A stretch of 64,000 nt of DNA, taken from assembly GCA_022824925.1 (NCBI GenBank), contig JAJDYW010000004.1, positions 1 through 64,000 of the forward strand. Reading direction: 5' to 3'. The notes beneath the pieces were generated by a model. That model had not been told where the DNA came from and did no database searches. It saw nothing but the letters and a program-made list of their open reading frames with translations. The position numbers and the translations under genes are program-made. The first letter of the stretch is position 1, and each line of letters starts with the position of its first letter. Source of the stretch: Dehalococcoidia bacterium. GTDB lineage: Bacteria > Chloroflexota > Dehalococcoidia > Tepidiformales > Tepidiformaceae. Shown in pieces: positions 1 through 7,421 of this stretch.

Positions 1-20
1 CTTCGCTCCCTGAGTGGGAA
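1..20 (+). repeat. Truncated tail of intergenic hairpin repeat
   Basis: The window opens with CTTCGCT followed by CTGAGTGGG. The copies at 6136-6236 and 13887-13986 end with the same two blocks in the same order, so this is probably the last part of another copy cut by the window edge. Bases 21-74, up to the stop of the next gene, hold nothing I recognise. Confidence 0.4.
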
Positions 21-74
21 ATGTGGATGCGCGGCTCAGAATCACACTCGCTCCGCCCGAGGCTGGCTGTCGAC

Positions 75-2300
75 CTAGCCGGCGATGCCGGTGAGGTGCT
101 TGCGCTTCTGGGCGACGTAGTCGACGAGGATGTACTCGCCGAGCTTGTCGGGGGTGGTGTAGAAGACGCGGCCCTGGTTGATGCGCGCGACCTGGTTCAC
201 GAACTCCTTCAGGTAGTGGTTCCGGTCGAGCATGAAGGTGTTGATCGTGATGTTCTTGCGGGTGCAGCGCTTCACGGCCTTGAGCGTCTCGCGGATGGTG
301 ATGGGGCTGGGCGGGTAGGCGAAGTAGCTGCGGCCCCGCTCGAGGTGGGCGGTGGGTTCGCCGTCGGAGATCATGATGATCTGGCGGGTGCCCTGGGTGT
401 GCTTCGCGAGCAGCCGCTCGGCGATCATGAGGGCGTGGTGCATGTTCGTGCCGAGGACGGACTCGTCCCAGCGCACGTAGGGCAGGTCCTCGGCCTTCAA
501 CTCCCGCGCGTAGGCGCTGAAGCCGATGATGTAGAGGCTGTCGCGCTGGAACTGGGAGGAGATAAGGTTGTTGAGCGCGAGCGCGACCTTCTTGGCGGCC
601 TGGAAGCTGCCGCGCAACGCCATCGACCAGCTCAGGTCGAGCATGATGACGGTGGCGGTCTGGGTGACGAGCTCGCTGCGGGCGACCTCGAAGTCGTCGG
701 GGTTGAGGTTGATGGGGGTACCGACGCCCTCGCGGTGGAGGGAGTTCATGATGGTGCGCTTGATATCGAGATGGAACGGGTCGCCGAACTCGTAGAGCTT
801 GGTGTCGTCGGTGCGTTCGCCGCCGAAGCCGTTCTCGGGGACCTCGTGCTTGCCGAAGGAGTCGGCCTTGAGCTGGGCGTAGAGCTCGACGAGGGCGCGC
901 TGGCCGATCTTGCGGGTGCCGCGCGGGGTGAGCTCCCAGCCTGAGCCCTTCTTCCGGATGTAGCCGGCCTCCTCGAGGATCTCGAGGAACTTGCGCAGCT
1001 CGTCGAGGGTCTGGCGGGCTTCGGGGCCGAGCAGCTCCTCGAGCTGGTCGGCGTCGATGTCGTCGATTTCGCCGCCGTACTGGGTGCGCTCGAGCTGGCG
1101 CTCCACCTCGTCGATGGACTGCATGTGGCGCATGAGCTCCATGGCGGCGTCGAGGTCGATCTGCTCCTCGCCGCGGAAGGGGTACTGGTTGCGCATGTCG
1201 CGCATGGGGAAGAGGTACTCGAGGTTCTGGGCGAGCTCGTTGAGGCCCTGCTGGAGCTCGGGATCGCCGACCTTGTCGGCGAGGAGGTCCTGGAGCTGCT
1301 GGCGCATGTCGCCGGGGAGGCTGCCGAGGAGGCTCTGCATCTGGCCCATCTGCTGCTGCATCTGGGCGATCAGCTCGTCGAGGGACTGGGGCGGGTTGTC
1401 GCCGAAGAGGTCGCCGTACTTCTGCATGAAGCTGTCGAAGTCCGGCTCGTTGCCGGCCATCTTGTCCTGCAGCATCTGGTTGAGGTCCTGGGTCATCTGC
1501 TTCATGCGTTCCAGGTCCTCGGGGGACATGTTGGCGATCTGGTCGGACAGGTCCTTGAAGAACGTGTTCATCATCGCCTGGCGGAGTGACTCGACGAGCT
1601 CGTTGAATTTGGCCTGCGCCTCGGGGTCCATGAACTCGTAGTCCTGCAGCTTGCGGACCTGCCCGGCGGTGTCCTCGGGAAGCTCCTCGAGGAACTCCTG
1701 CTTGCGGTTGGCGATGTTGCGGAGCATGTCGGCGAACTCGCTCGTGGGGACGCTCCCCTCGCCGCTCTGCCCGCCCGACTGCGACCCCTGCTGGCCCTGC
1801 TGCCCTTCCTGACCCTCGCCGGGCTGGCCCTGCTGGCTCGCGGGCTGGCCCTGCTCGCCGCCCTGCTGGCCGTCGCCGTCACCCTGGCGGTTCTCGGGGG
1901 AGTCGCCGGCCTGGTCGCCCTGCTGGCCGTCCTGGCCCTCCTGACCGTCGGCGGCCTCGGGGGGCGGACCGGCCTCCTCGAGGCGCTGGTCGAGGGTGTT
2001 GCGCTCCATGTCGAGGATCTCGTCGAGCTGCTCGCGGAGCTGGTCGAAGATGGAGCCGAGGTCGAAGCGGTCGAGCTGCTGGCGGCGCTGCTGGCGGAGC
2101 TGCTGGAGGAGGTCGCGGAGGCCCTGGGTGCGATCGCCCATGGGGTCGCGCATGCCCCGCTGGAGGAGGTTGCGCAGCGCGTGCTGGAGGTCGCCGAAGT
2201 TCATGAGGTCGTCGGAGAGGTTGTCCAGGATCTTGTCGGGATCGAGGTCCGCGACTTCCTGGGTGCCATCCCACATGGAGTACCGGAAGCGTGATGGCAT
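75..2300 (-). CDS. VWA domain protein with Gln/Gly-rich linker
   Basis: This 741-residue protein ends in a von Willebrand A domain (about residues 545-730). The metal-ion site DLSWSM is near residue 556, and later conserved pieces include the SDGEPT block. Residues about 110-185 are low-complexity Gln, Gly and Ser. The middle is helical and rich in Leu, Gln and Glu, and could be coiled coil. There is no signal peptide, so it is probably cytoplasmic. VWA proteins of this CoxE/BatA-like size often work with a MoxR-type AAA ATPase, but none is encoded here. The ATG has GGAGG eight bases upstream. It is divergent from the AIM24 gene, with 143 bases between the starts. The substrate is unknown. 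Confidence 0.85.
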   Translation of the reverse strand: MPSRFRYSMWDGTQEVADLDPDKILDNLSDDLMNFGDLQHALRNLLQRGMRDPMGDRTQGLRDLLQQLRQQRRQQLDRFDLGSIFDQLREQLDEILDMERNTLDQRLEEAGPPPEAADGQEGQDGQQGDQAGDSPENRQGDGDGQQGGEQGQPASQQGQPGEGQEGQQGQQGSQSGGQSGEGSVPTSEFADMLRNIANRKQEFLEELPEDTAGQVRKLQDYEFMDPEAQAKFNELVESLRQAMMNTFFKDLSDQIANMSPEDLERMKQMTQDLNQMLQDKMAGNEPDFDSFMQKYGDLFGDNPPQSLDELIAQMQQQMGQMQSLLGSLPGDMRQQLQDLLADKVGDPELQQGLNELAQNLEYLFPMRDMRNQYPFRGEEQIDLDAAMELMRHMQSIDEVERQLERTQYGGEIDDIDADQLEELLGPEARQTLDELRKFLEILEEAGYIRKKGSGWELTPRGTRKIGQRALVELYAQLKADSFGKHEVPENGFGGERTDDTKLYEFGDPFHLDIKRTIMNSLHREGVGTPINLNPDDFEVARSELVTQTATVIMLDLSWSMALRGSFQAAKKVALALNNLISSQFQRDSLYIIGFSAYARELKAEDLPYVRWDESVLGTNMHHALMIAERLLAKHTQGTRQIIMISDGEPTAHLERGRSYFAYPPSPITIRETLKAVKRCTRKNITINTFMLDRNHYLKEFVNQVARINQGRVFYTTPDKLGEYILVDYVAQKRKHLTGIAG

Positions 2301-2443
2301 CGGGGGGGCCTCCTCGGCGACGCGACGGGCGCGTTCGGGGCCTTACCGTAACCTACGCCCCGAAGGCCCACAATCGCGGGGAGGCGGCTCGCGCCCGCCC
2401 GGCGGTTGGCACCGCCTTCGAAACCAGCAAGAGGAGCATTGCC

Positions 2444-3124
2444 TTGCGCCACGAGATCAAGTACCAGCCCTCCTACGCCCTCGCCCTGATCGACCTCGAT
2501 CCGGGGGAGTCGATCCAGGCGGAAGCGGGGGCGATGGTGAGCATGTCGTCGACGATCGAGATGGAGACGAGCACCCGCGGAGGGCTCCTCTCCGGCCTCA
2601 AACGATCGGTGCTCGGCGGCGAGAGCTTCTTCATCAACACGTTCCGCGCACCGCAGCCGGGGCAGGTGACGGTCGCGCCGGCGCTGCCGGGCGACATCGT
2701 GGCGCTGGAGTTGGCCGGCGAGACGCTGCTCGTGCAGTCGGGCTCGTTCCTGGCGGCGACCGAGGGGGTCGACGTCGATACGAAGTGGGGCGGGGCGAAG
2801 TCGTTTTTCTCGAGCGAGGGGCTGTTCCTGCTGCGCTGCACGGGGCAGGGCACGATCTGGCTTTCGAGCTACGGGGCGATCCACCCGATCGACCTCGGGG
2901 TGGGTGAGCCGTACGTGGTCGACACGGGCCACATGGTCGCGTTCGACGACTCGGTCGGGTACGACGTGGGCCGCTCGGGGGGCTGGAAGTCGACGCTGTT
3001 CAGCGGCGAGGGGCTGGTGGTACACCTGACCGGTCCGGGGCGCTTCTACATGCAGACGCGCTCGGAGGACAGCCTCCTGAACTGGCTCATCCCGAAGCTG
3101 CCCAAGCAGAGCGGCAACAACTAG
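2444..3124 (+). CDS. AIM24 / TIGR00266 family protein
   Basis: A 226-residue all-beta protein of the AIM24 family, recognised from the opening pattern (Y-x-P-S-x-A, L-x-P-G-E-S, A-G-A-M-V-S-M), the GGES block and later G-x-G-x-x-W-L-x-S-Y-G. In mitochondria AIM24 supports cristae organisation; in bacteria the function is not settled. The frame stays open back to 2291, but that would run into the divergent VWA gene. I chose TTG at 2444 because AAGAGGAG (2429-2436) lies seven bases before it and family similarity begins there. It has no signal peptide or transmembrane segment. The next gene starts 40 bases downstream. Confidence 0.85.
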   Translation: MRHEIKYQPSYALALIDLDPGESIQAEAGAMVSMSSTIEMETSTRGGLLSGLKRSVLGGESFFINTFRAPQPGQVTVAPALPGDIVALELAGETLLVQSGSFLAATEGVDVDTKWGGAKSFFSSEGLFLLRCTGQGTIWLSSYGAIHPIDLGVGEPYVVDTGHMVAFDDSVGYDVGRSGGWKSTLFSGEGLVVHLTGPGRFYMQTRSEDSLLNWLIPKLPKQSGNN

Positions 3125-3164
3125 CAGCGGTCGCGCCGCAGCCACGGGCGTAGACTGCCAGGCG

Positions 3165-4331
3165 ATGGAGTTCCGGTTCTCGGAGCAGGCGCTGGCGTTC
3201 GAGCGCGAGGTGCAGGAGTTCCTCGCGGTGGAGTGGAGCCCGGAGGTGCGCCGCCAGGTGGCGGCCTCGCCGGACAGCTACACGCTGGAGCGGGGGTTCC
3301 GGCGGAAGCTGGCGGAGAAGGGCTGGCTGACGATGTCGTGGCCGCGGGAGTACGGCGGCCAGGAGCGCAGCTACGAGGAGCAGTACCTTTTCCAGGAAGC
3401 GCTCAACTACGTGAGCGCGCCGGGCGCGACCGTCGCGGTCCAGCAGGTGGGGCCGACGCTGATGACGTACGGGAGCGAGGAGCAGCAGGCGGCCTTCCTG
3501 CCACGCATCGCGAAGGGCGAGATCGACTTCGCGCTGGGGTACACGGAGCCGGACGCAGGCACAGACCTGGCCTCGCTGCAGCTGCGGGCCGTACGCGACG
3601 GCGACGACTACGTGCTCAACGGGATCAAGCGGTTCACGAGCGCGGCGCACCGGGCGGAGTACGTCTGGCTGGCGGCGCGCACGGACCCGTCGGCGCCGAA
3701 GCACCGGGGCATCTCGATGTTCCTGGTGGACCTGCAGACCGCGGGGATCACGGTGAAGCCGATCTGGACGATGGGTAGCGGCCGCACGAACGAGGTGTAC
3801 TGGGAGGACGTGCGCGTGCCCGCGGACGCGCTCGTGGGGGAGGAGAACCGGGGGTGGTACTACGCCGCGCACGCGCTCGACTTCGAGCGGGTCTCGATCT
3901 TCACGGTCTCGGGGGTGCGGGCGGTGTTCGACGCGCTCATGCGGTGGGCGCGGGAGGAGGGGGCGGGCGGGCGGCGTCCGATCGACGACGGGCACGTCGC
4001 GCGCACGCTGGCGGACTACAAGGTGCAGATCGAGGTGCTACAGATGCTGGCCTACCGGAACCTGGGGATGATCAACAGGGGCGAGCACCCGAACCACGAG
4101 GCGAGCGAGGTCAAGATCTTCAGCACGGAATTAATGCAGCGCCTGCTGCACGCGGGCACGAAGCTGCTGGGTCCATACGGCCAGCTGACTCCGGAGTCGG
4201 GGCTGGCGCCGCTGGGCGGTCGCATCGAGCAGGGCTACCGGGCGGCGGTGATGCCGACGTTCGGGGCGGGCTCGAACGAGGTGATGCGCAACATCATCGC
4301 GACGCGCGGCTTCGGCCTCCCACGGGGGTAG
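3165..4331 (+). CDS. Acyl-CoA dehydrogenase
   Basis: A 388-residue FAD-dependent acyl-CoA dehydrogenase, a normal length for the family. The N-terminal helical domain is followed by the middle beta domain (LGYTEPDAGTDLASLQ), a typical FAD and substrate contact region. The C-terminal helices end with a G-A-G-S-N-E-V-M-R-N segment that matches the family's FAD/CoA-binding tail. It should oxidise an acyl-CoA to the enoyl-CoA and pass electrons to ETF; the chain-length preference cannot be read from sequence. A TAGACT hexamer at 3151-3156 is eight bases before the ATG with no Shine-Dalgarno site, so the mRNA may have little or no leader. A hairpin repeat begins right after the stop. Confidence 0.93.
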   Translation: MEFRFSEQALAFEREVQEFLAVEWSPEVRRQVAASPDSYTLERGFRRKLAEKGWLTMSWPREYGGQERSYEEQYLFQEALNYVSAPGATVAVQQVGPTLMTYGSEEQQAAFLPRIAKGEIDFALGYTEPDAGTDLASLQLRAVRDGDDYVLNGIKRFTSAAHRAEYVWLAARTDPSAPKHRGISMFLVDLQTAGITVKPIWTMGSGRTNEVYWEDVRVPADALVGEENRGWYYAAHALDFERVSIFTVSGVRAVFDALMRWAREEGAGGRRPIDDGHVARTLADYKVQIEVLQMLAYRNLGMINRGEHPNHEASEVKIFSTELMQRLLHAGTKLLGPYGQLTPESGLAPLGGRIEQGYRAAVMPTFGAGSNEVMRNIIATRGFGLPRG

Positions 4332-4332
4332 G

Positions 4333-4460
4333 GAGTGGGGCGCCGCGCTCCGCTTCGCTGCGCGCGGCTGAGGAGAGCGCTCGCGGCTGCGCCGCCTCGC
4401 TGAGGAGAGCGGCGGCTTCGCCGCCTGAGGAGAGCGCCACGCTGGCGCGTGGCTGAGTGA
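4333..4460 (+). repeat. Modular multi-hairpin intergenic repeat, copy A
   Basis: Four short hairpins are separated by an identical 12-mer, CTGAGGAGAGCG, at 4368-4379, 4400-4411 and 4425-4436. Clear stems are GGCGGC/GCCGCC with a TTC loop (4411-4425) and CCACGC/GCGTGG with a TGGC loop (4437-4452). The stems differ from one another but each pairs with itself. The repeat begins just after the acyl-CoA dehydrogenase stop and ends just before the nuclease-ATL gene. Related copies are at 6136-6236 and 13887-13986. Confidence 0.85.
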
Positions 4461-4477
4461 AATATGGGAGTCGATAC

Positions 4478-5791
4478 GTGGCTGACGAACTGAAGATATG
4501 GGCCCTCCGCGAGGGTAACGGAGCGACAACTGTCAGCGGCGTGTCGGGGGTGAAGCTGGAGAACATTCTTGAAGAGACGCTGGTGAAGCGTCCCGAGATG
4601 TTGGAGAACGGTCTTCACCTCGTCGGGCGGCAGACGCCGACTGAGAGCGGCCCGCTGGATTTGCTGGGTGTGGATGCAGGGGGGCGGTTGGTTGTGTTCG
4701 AGTTGAAACGGGAGAAGCTGACTCGCGAGGCTGTAACGCAGTGCATCGACTACGCCTCGGCTCTGAGTGTCAAGGCACCTGAGGAGTTGGGAGAGTTCAT
4801 AGCGGAGCACGCTGGCACCGGAGGGATCGATGAAATCGATGACTTCGAGGAGTGGTACATCGACCGCTTCGCCGACAACGAACTCAGCGACCTATTGCCC
4901 CCCCGGCTCGTGCTCGTGGGGGTTGGAGTAGATGAGCGAGCGGAACGGATGGCGAGGTTTCTGAGGGACGGGGGCATCGACATTTCCGTCCTCACGTTCT
5001 ATGGCTTCGAGCATCAGGGCGAGACGCTGCTTGCCAGACAGGTCGAGGTTGAGCAGACCACCTCGACCAAGCCCCGCAGCCAGCGGCTGAGCCCGGCGGA
5101 GAAAGAGGAGCGGGCACAGCGCCTGCTTCATGACCAGGGGCTAACCGACCTCTTCAACTCGGTGTGCGATGCACTGCAAGGAGCGCTGCCGTCCCTAGGC
5201 CCCGTCCCGGCCAAAATGGGGCGGATCTTCTATCTGGGCGGGCGTCGTGGGAGGTTCTGCAGCCTATTCGCTGGCTACCCCGCCATCTCAGCAGGTCTCG
5301 CACTCAGCCTTCCCGCCAAAGCGCACTCTGATGAGAGCTTGCTAGCGGAGCTCCGCAGTGGGATCGAACTCCACCAATGGCAGCATGGGGGGTACGCGAT
5401 CGCTATCGAGAGCCCGCAGGACTGGGAGAAGCAGCGGGAAGAGGTTCTTCGGTATCTACAGCGCGCAGCGGAGTCGTGGCCCGACGACTCTGGCGAATCG
5501 ATCGATGTGCGTCTGCGCGAATTCATCGGGAGCATCCCCTCGGGAAGAGTCGCGACTTATGGCCAGGTGGCAGACCAAGTCGGGAGCGCCGCTCAAGCGG
5601 TGGCGTCATGGCTCGGGGCGCTTCCCGAAGACACGGATGTGCCTTGGTGGCGCGTCATCAACCGCGAAGGCGGCATCAGCTTCGCAGACCCCGAACGCCC
5701 CAACTGGCAACAAGAGCTACTCGCGCATGAAGGCGTGACCGTCGGCGAAGATGACCGCATCGATCTGGATGCGCACCAGTGGTCCGGCTGA
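4478..5791 (+). CDS. PDDEXK (DUF91/NucS-like) nuclease fused to an alkyltransferase-like (ATL) domain
   Basis: A 437-residue fusion. Residues about 25-100 carry a PDDEXK nuclease core of the DUF91/NucS type: GPLDLLGVD with D61, then E75-L-K77. Residues about 200-335 form a region I cannot assign. Residues about 340-437 resemble the DNA-binding domain of O6-alkylguanine transferases (GRVATYGQVA), but the active PCHRV motif is PWWRV (389-393), so it cannot transfer alkyl groups and is ATL-like. The conserved nucleotide-flipping Arg in the A-A-R-A-V helix is Gln here. GTG 4478 was chosen because GGGAG is seven bases upstream; an in-frame GTG at 4457 lies in the repeat. The base composition is visibly less GC-rich than its neighbours. 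A DNA-lesion endonuclease is a reasonable inference; the substrate is unknown. Confidence 0.8.
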   Translation: MADELKIWALREGNGATTVSGVSGVKLENILEETLVKRPEMLENGLHLVGRQTPTESGPLDLLGVDAGGRLVVFELKREKLTREAVTQCIDYASALSVKAPEELGEFIAEHAGTGGIDEIDDFEEWYIDRFADNELSDLLPPRLVLVGVGVDERAERMARFLRDGGIDISVLTFYGFEHQGETLLARQVEVEQTTSTKPRSQRLSPAEKEERAQRLLHDQGLTDLFNSVCDALQGALPSLGPVPAKMGRIFYLGGRRGRFCSLFAGYPAISAGLALSLPAKAHSDESLLAELRSGIELHQWQHGGYAIAIESPQDWEKQREEVLRYLQRAAESWPDDSGESIDVRLREFIGSIPSGRVATYGQVADQVGSAAQAVASWLGALPEDTDVPWWRVINREGGISFADPERPNWQQELLAHEGVTVGEDDRIDLDAHQWSG

Positions 5792-5794
5792 GCG

Positions 5795-6139
5795 TTGGCG
5801 CCGAACTTCTATGAGCGGGTGTGGGCGTTCGTGGGGGAGGTGCCGCGCGGGCGGGTGGTGACGTACGGGCAGGTGGCGGTGGTGCTGGGGGCGCCGGCGG
5901 CAGCGCGGGCGGTGGGGTACGCGTTGAAGGCGCTCCCGCACGAGACGGAGACGCCCTGGTGGAGGGTGATCAACGCGAAGGGCGGAATCAGCCTGCGGGG
6001 ACGGGGGCACGGGGCGGACCTGCAGCGGGAGCTGCTGGAGGAAGAGGGGGTGGTGTTCGACGCGGAGGACACGGTCGACCTGCGGGTGTACCGCTGGTGG
6101 CCGGACGACGAGGAGAGCGGGGGGCGGGGGCCCGCCTGA
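5795..6139 (+). CDS. atl: Stand-alone alkyltransferase-like (ATL) protein
   Basis: A 114-residue protein with the helix-turn-helix part of O6-alkylguanine-DNA alkyltransferases. Y24 (VTYGQVA) and the arginine finger R38 (AARAVG) are present, but the catalytic Cys-His pair is Trp-Trp in P54-W55-W56-R57-V58. Known ATLs bind O6-alkylguanine without repairing it and hand the site to nucleotide excision repair. The TTG start lies three bases after the nuclease-ATL stop, so the two are probably cotranscribed and translationally coupled. Unlike the upstream gene, its codons are as GC-rich as the rest of the window. Its stop codon is the first TGA of the next hairpin repeat. Confidence 0.9.
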   Translation: MAPNFYERVWAFVGEVPRGRVVTYGQVAVVLGAPAAARAVGYALKALPHETETPWWRVINAKGGISLRGRGHGADLQRELLEEEGVVFDAEDTVDLRVYRWWPDDEESGGRGPA

Positions 6140-6236
6140 GTGGAGCGCCGCGCCAGCGCGCGGCTGAGGAGAGCGCTCGCTCCGCTCGCTGAGGAGAGCG
6201 CCGTGCTCCGCTTCGCTGCGCCCGGCTGAGTGGGGG
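6136..6236 (+). repeat. Modular multi-hairpin intergenic repeat, copy B
   Basis: The order is CTGAGTGGAGCG, a CCGCGC/GCGCGG hairpin, CTGAGGAGAGCG, a CTCGC-type spacer, CTGAGGAGAGCG, a long arm containing GCTCCGCTTCGCTGCG, then CTGAGTGGG. It overlaps the ATL stop codon and ends four bases before the stop of the convergent gene at 6240. It has the same orientation as copies A and C. Confidence 0.85.
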
Positions 6237-6239
6237 TCT

Positions 6240-6668
6240 CTAGCCGGGGCGAGAGTAATCCCAGGAGACGACCTTCGTCGGGTCGACCTTGATGTAGGCG
6301 GCGCCGGGAGGGGGGTCGGTGGGGAGGGCGTGCTCGGGGGCGCCGCGGCGGCGGGCGGCCTCGCGGGTGAGCTCCAGGAGCTCGTCGGGGGTGTTGATGA
6401 CGGTCGCTTCGCCCTGGATGAGGATGCCCTTGATGTCCTGCATGGTGCTGCCGCTCTCCAGCGAGAGGCTGACCTTCGGGTTGCGCTGGGCGTTGAGCAC
6501 CTTCTGGGTGCGGTCGCGGCAGCCGATGTAGACGGCGTCCTCGATGCGGAAGTAGCCGATGGGCACACTGTGGGGGAAGCCGTCGCGGCCGATGGAGGTG
6601 AAGGTGATCCAGCCGGGGCGGCTGTCGAGGAACTCGTTGACTTCCTCGGGGGTGAGTTGGGCGGGCAT
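6240..6668 (-). CDS. Pyridoxamine 5'-phosphate oxidase-like / F420-dependent split-barrel protein
   Basis: A 142-residue split-barrel flavin or deazaflavin protein. The typical strand pattern is W-I-T-F-T-S-I-G-x-D-G-F-P-H-S-V-P, then a DRTQKV block, N-P-K-V-S-L-S-L, and I-x-I-Q-G-E-A-T-V. Proteins of this type reduce or oxidise small substrates with FMN or F420; neither cofactor nor substrate can be fixed from sequence. An ATG five codons upstream is also in frame, but the chosen ATG has AAGGAGG directly upstream. It faces copy B of the hairpin repeat, which lies between it and the ATL gene. Confidence 0.8.
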   Translation of the reverse strand: MPAQLTPEEVNEFLDSRPGWITFTSIGRDGFPHSVPIGYFRIEDAVYIGCRDRTQKVLNAQRNPKVSLSLESGSTMQDIKGILIQGEATVINTPDELLELTREAARRRGAPEHALPTDPPPGAAYIKVDPTKVVSWDYSRPG

Positions 6669-6729
6669 GGCGCCTCCTTGCACGGGGAAGGATAGCGCGT
6701 CGGGCCGCGGCGCGACGGTGTGCGGCTGC

Positions 6730-6735
6730 TACAAT
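6730..6735 (+). promoter_or_regulatory. Candidate -10 element of the pdxT unit
   Basis: TACAAT fits the TANNNT pattern seen upstream of many genes here. It would place the transcription start near 6742, five bases before the candidate leader peptide start at 6747. No convincing -35 box was seen. Confidence 0.45.
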
Positions 6736-6746
6736 CGGGGCGAGGC

Positions 6747-6791
6747 ATGGAGCTGGGACGCGAACGATCCGGCGAGACGCGAACGACGTGA
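6747..6791 (+). CDS. Candidate leader peptide coupled to pdxT
   Basis: ATG opens a 14-residue frame, [14 protein letters not shown], whose TGA stop (6789-6791) overlaps the GTG start of pdxT (6788-6790). GCGAGG lies just before the ATG, whereas pdxT itself has no clear ribosome binding site. The arrangement predicts translational coupling. It is seen in sequence only, and could be chance. Confidence 0.35.
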   Translation: MELGRERSGETRTT

Positions 6792-7390
6792 CCACGGGCA
6801 TCCTCGCCCTGCAAGGCGACTTCCGGGAGCACGCGGAGATGCTTGCGAGCATCGGGCAGGCATCGGTCGAGGTGCGCCGCCCCGAGCAGCTCGATGCGCT
6901 CGACTCGCTCATCATCCCCGGCGGCGAGAGCACGACGATCGCGCGGCTCATCCTGCGCTACGGATTCACGGAGCCGCTGCGGGCGTTCTGCGCGAGCGGG
7001 CGGGCGGTGTGGGGCACGTGCGCGGGGGCGATCCTGCTGGCGAAGCGCGTCGACGACCTGGACCGGCCCGGCATCGAGACGATGGACATGGCGGTGGCGC
7101 GGAACGCCTTCGGGCGGCAGGTCGATAGCTTCGAGGCGAGCATCGAGCTTGCGGGGCTGGCAGGGGGACCGTTCCGGGCGATCTTCATCCGGGCGCCGAT
7201 CATCGAGTCGGTTGGGCCGGAGGTGGACGCGCTGGGGCGACTCGAGGACGGGACGATCGTGGCGGCCCGGCAGGGCAACCTGCTGGCGACGGCGTTCCAC
7301 CCGGAGCTGGGCGGGGACAGCCGCCTGCATGAGTTCTTCCTGACGATCGGGGCGGGTGAGCTCCCGACGGCGGCGGCGAGCGCCCGATGA
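6788..7390 (+). CDS. pdxT: Pyridoxal 5'-phosphate synthase glutaminase subunit PdxT
   Basis: A 200-residue class I glutamine amidotransferase of the PdxT family. It opens with [11 protein letters not shown], then the GGEST oxyanion block, the nucleophile C78 in GTCAGA, and the His-Glu of FHPEL near the C-terminus. PdxT releases ammonia from glutamine and passes it to PdxS to build vitamin B6. PdxS is not encoded in this window, which is unusual because the two genes are commonly adjacent. The GTG start overlaps the stop of a 14-residue leader frame. The downstream ATPase gene begins 31 bases after the stop. Confidence 0.95.
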   Translation: MTTGILALQGDFREHAEMLASIGQASVEVRRPEQLDALDSLIIPGGESTTIARLILRYGFTEPLRAFCASGRAVWGTCAGAILLAKRVDDLDRPGIETMDMAVARNAFGRQVDSFEASIELAGLAGGPFRAIFIRAPIIESVGPEVDALGRLEDGTIVAARQGNLLATAFHPELGGDSRLHEFFLTIGAGELPTAAASAR

Positions 7391-7421
7391 AGACTACAAT
7401 CCAGCCAGCGGGAGCAGGGTA

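Noticed and set aside
4333..4460. A CRISPR-like array (identical 12-mers with variable spacers)
   Set aside because: Repeats are only 12 bases, spacers are self-complementary and of unequal short length, and there are no cas genes. A hairpin repeat explains it better.
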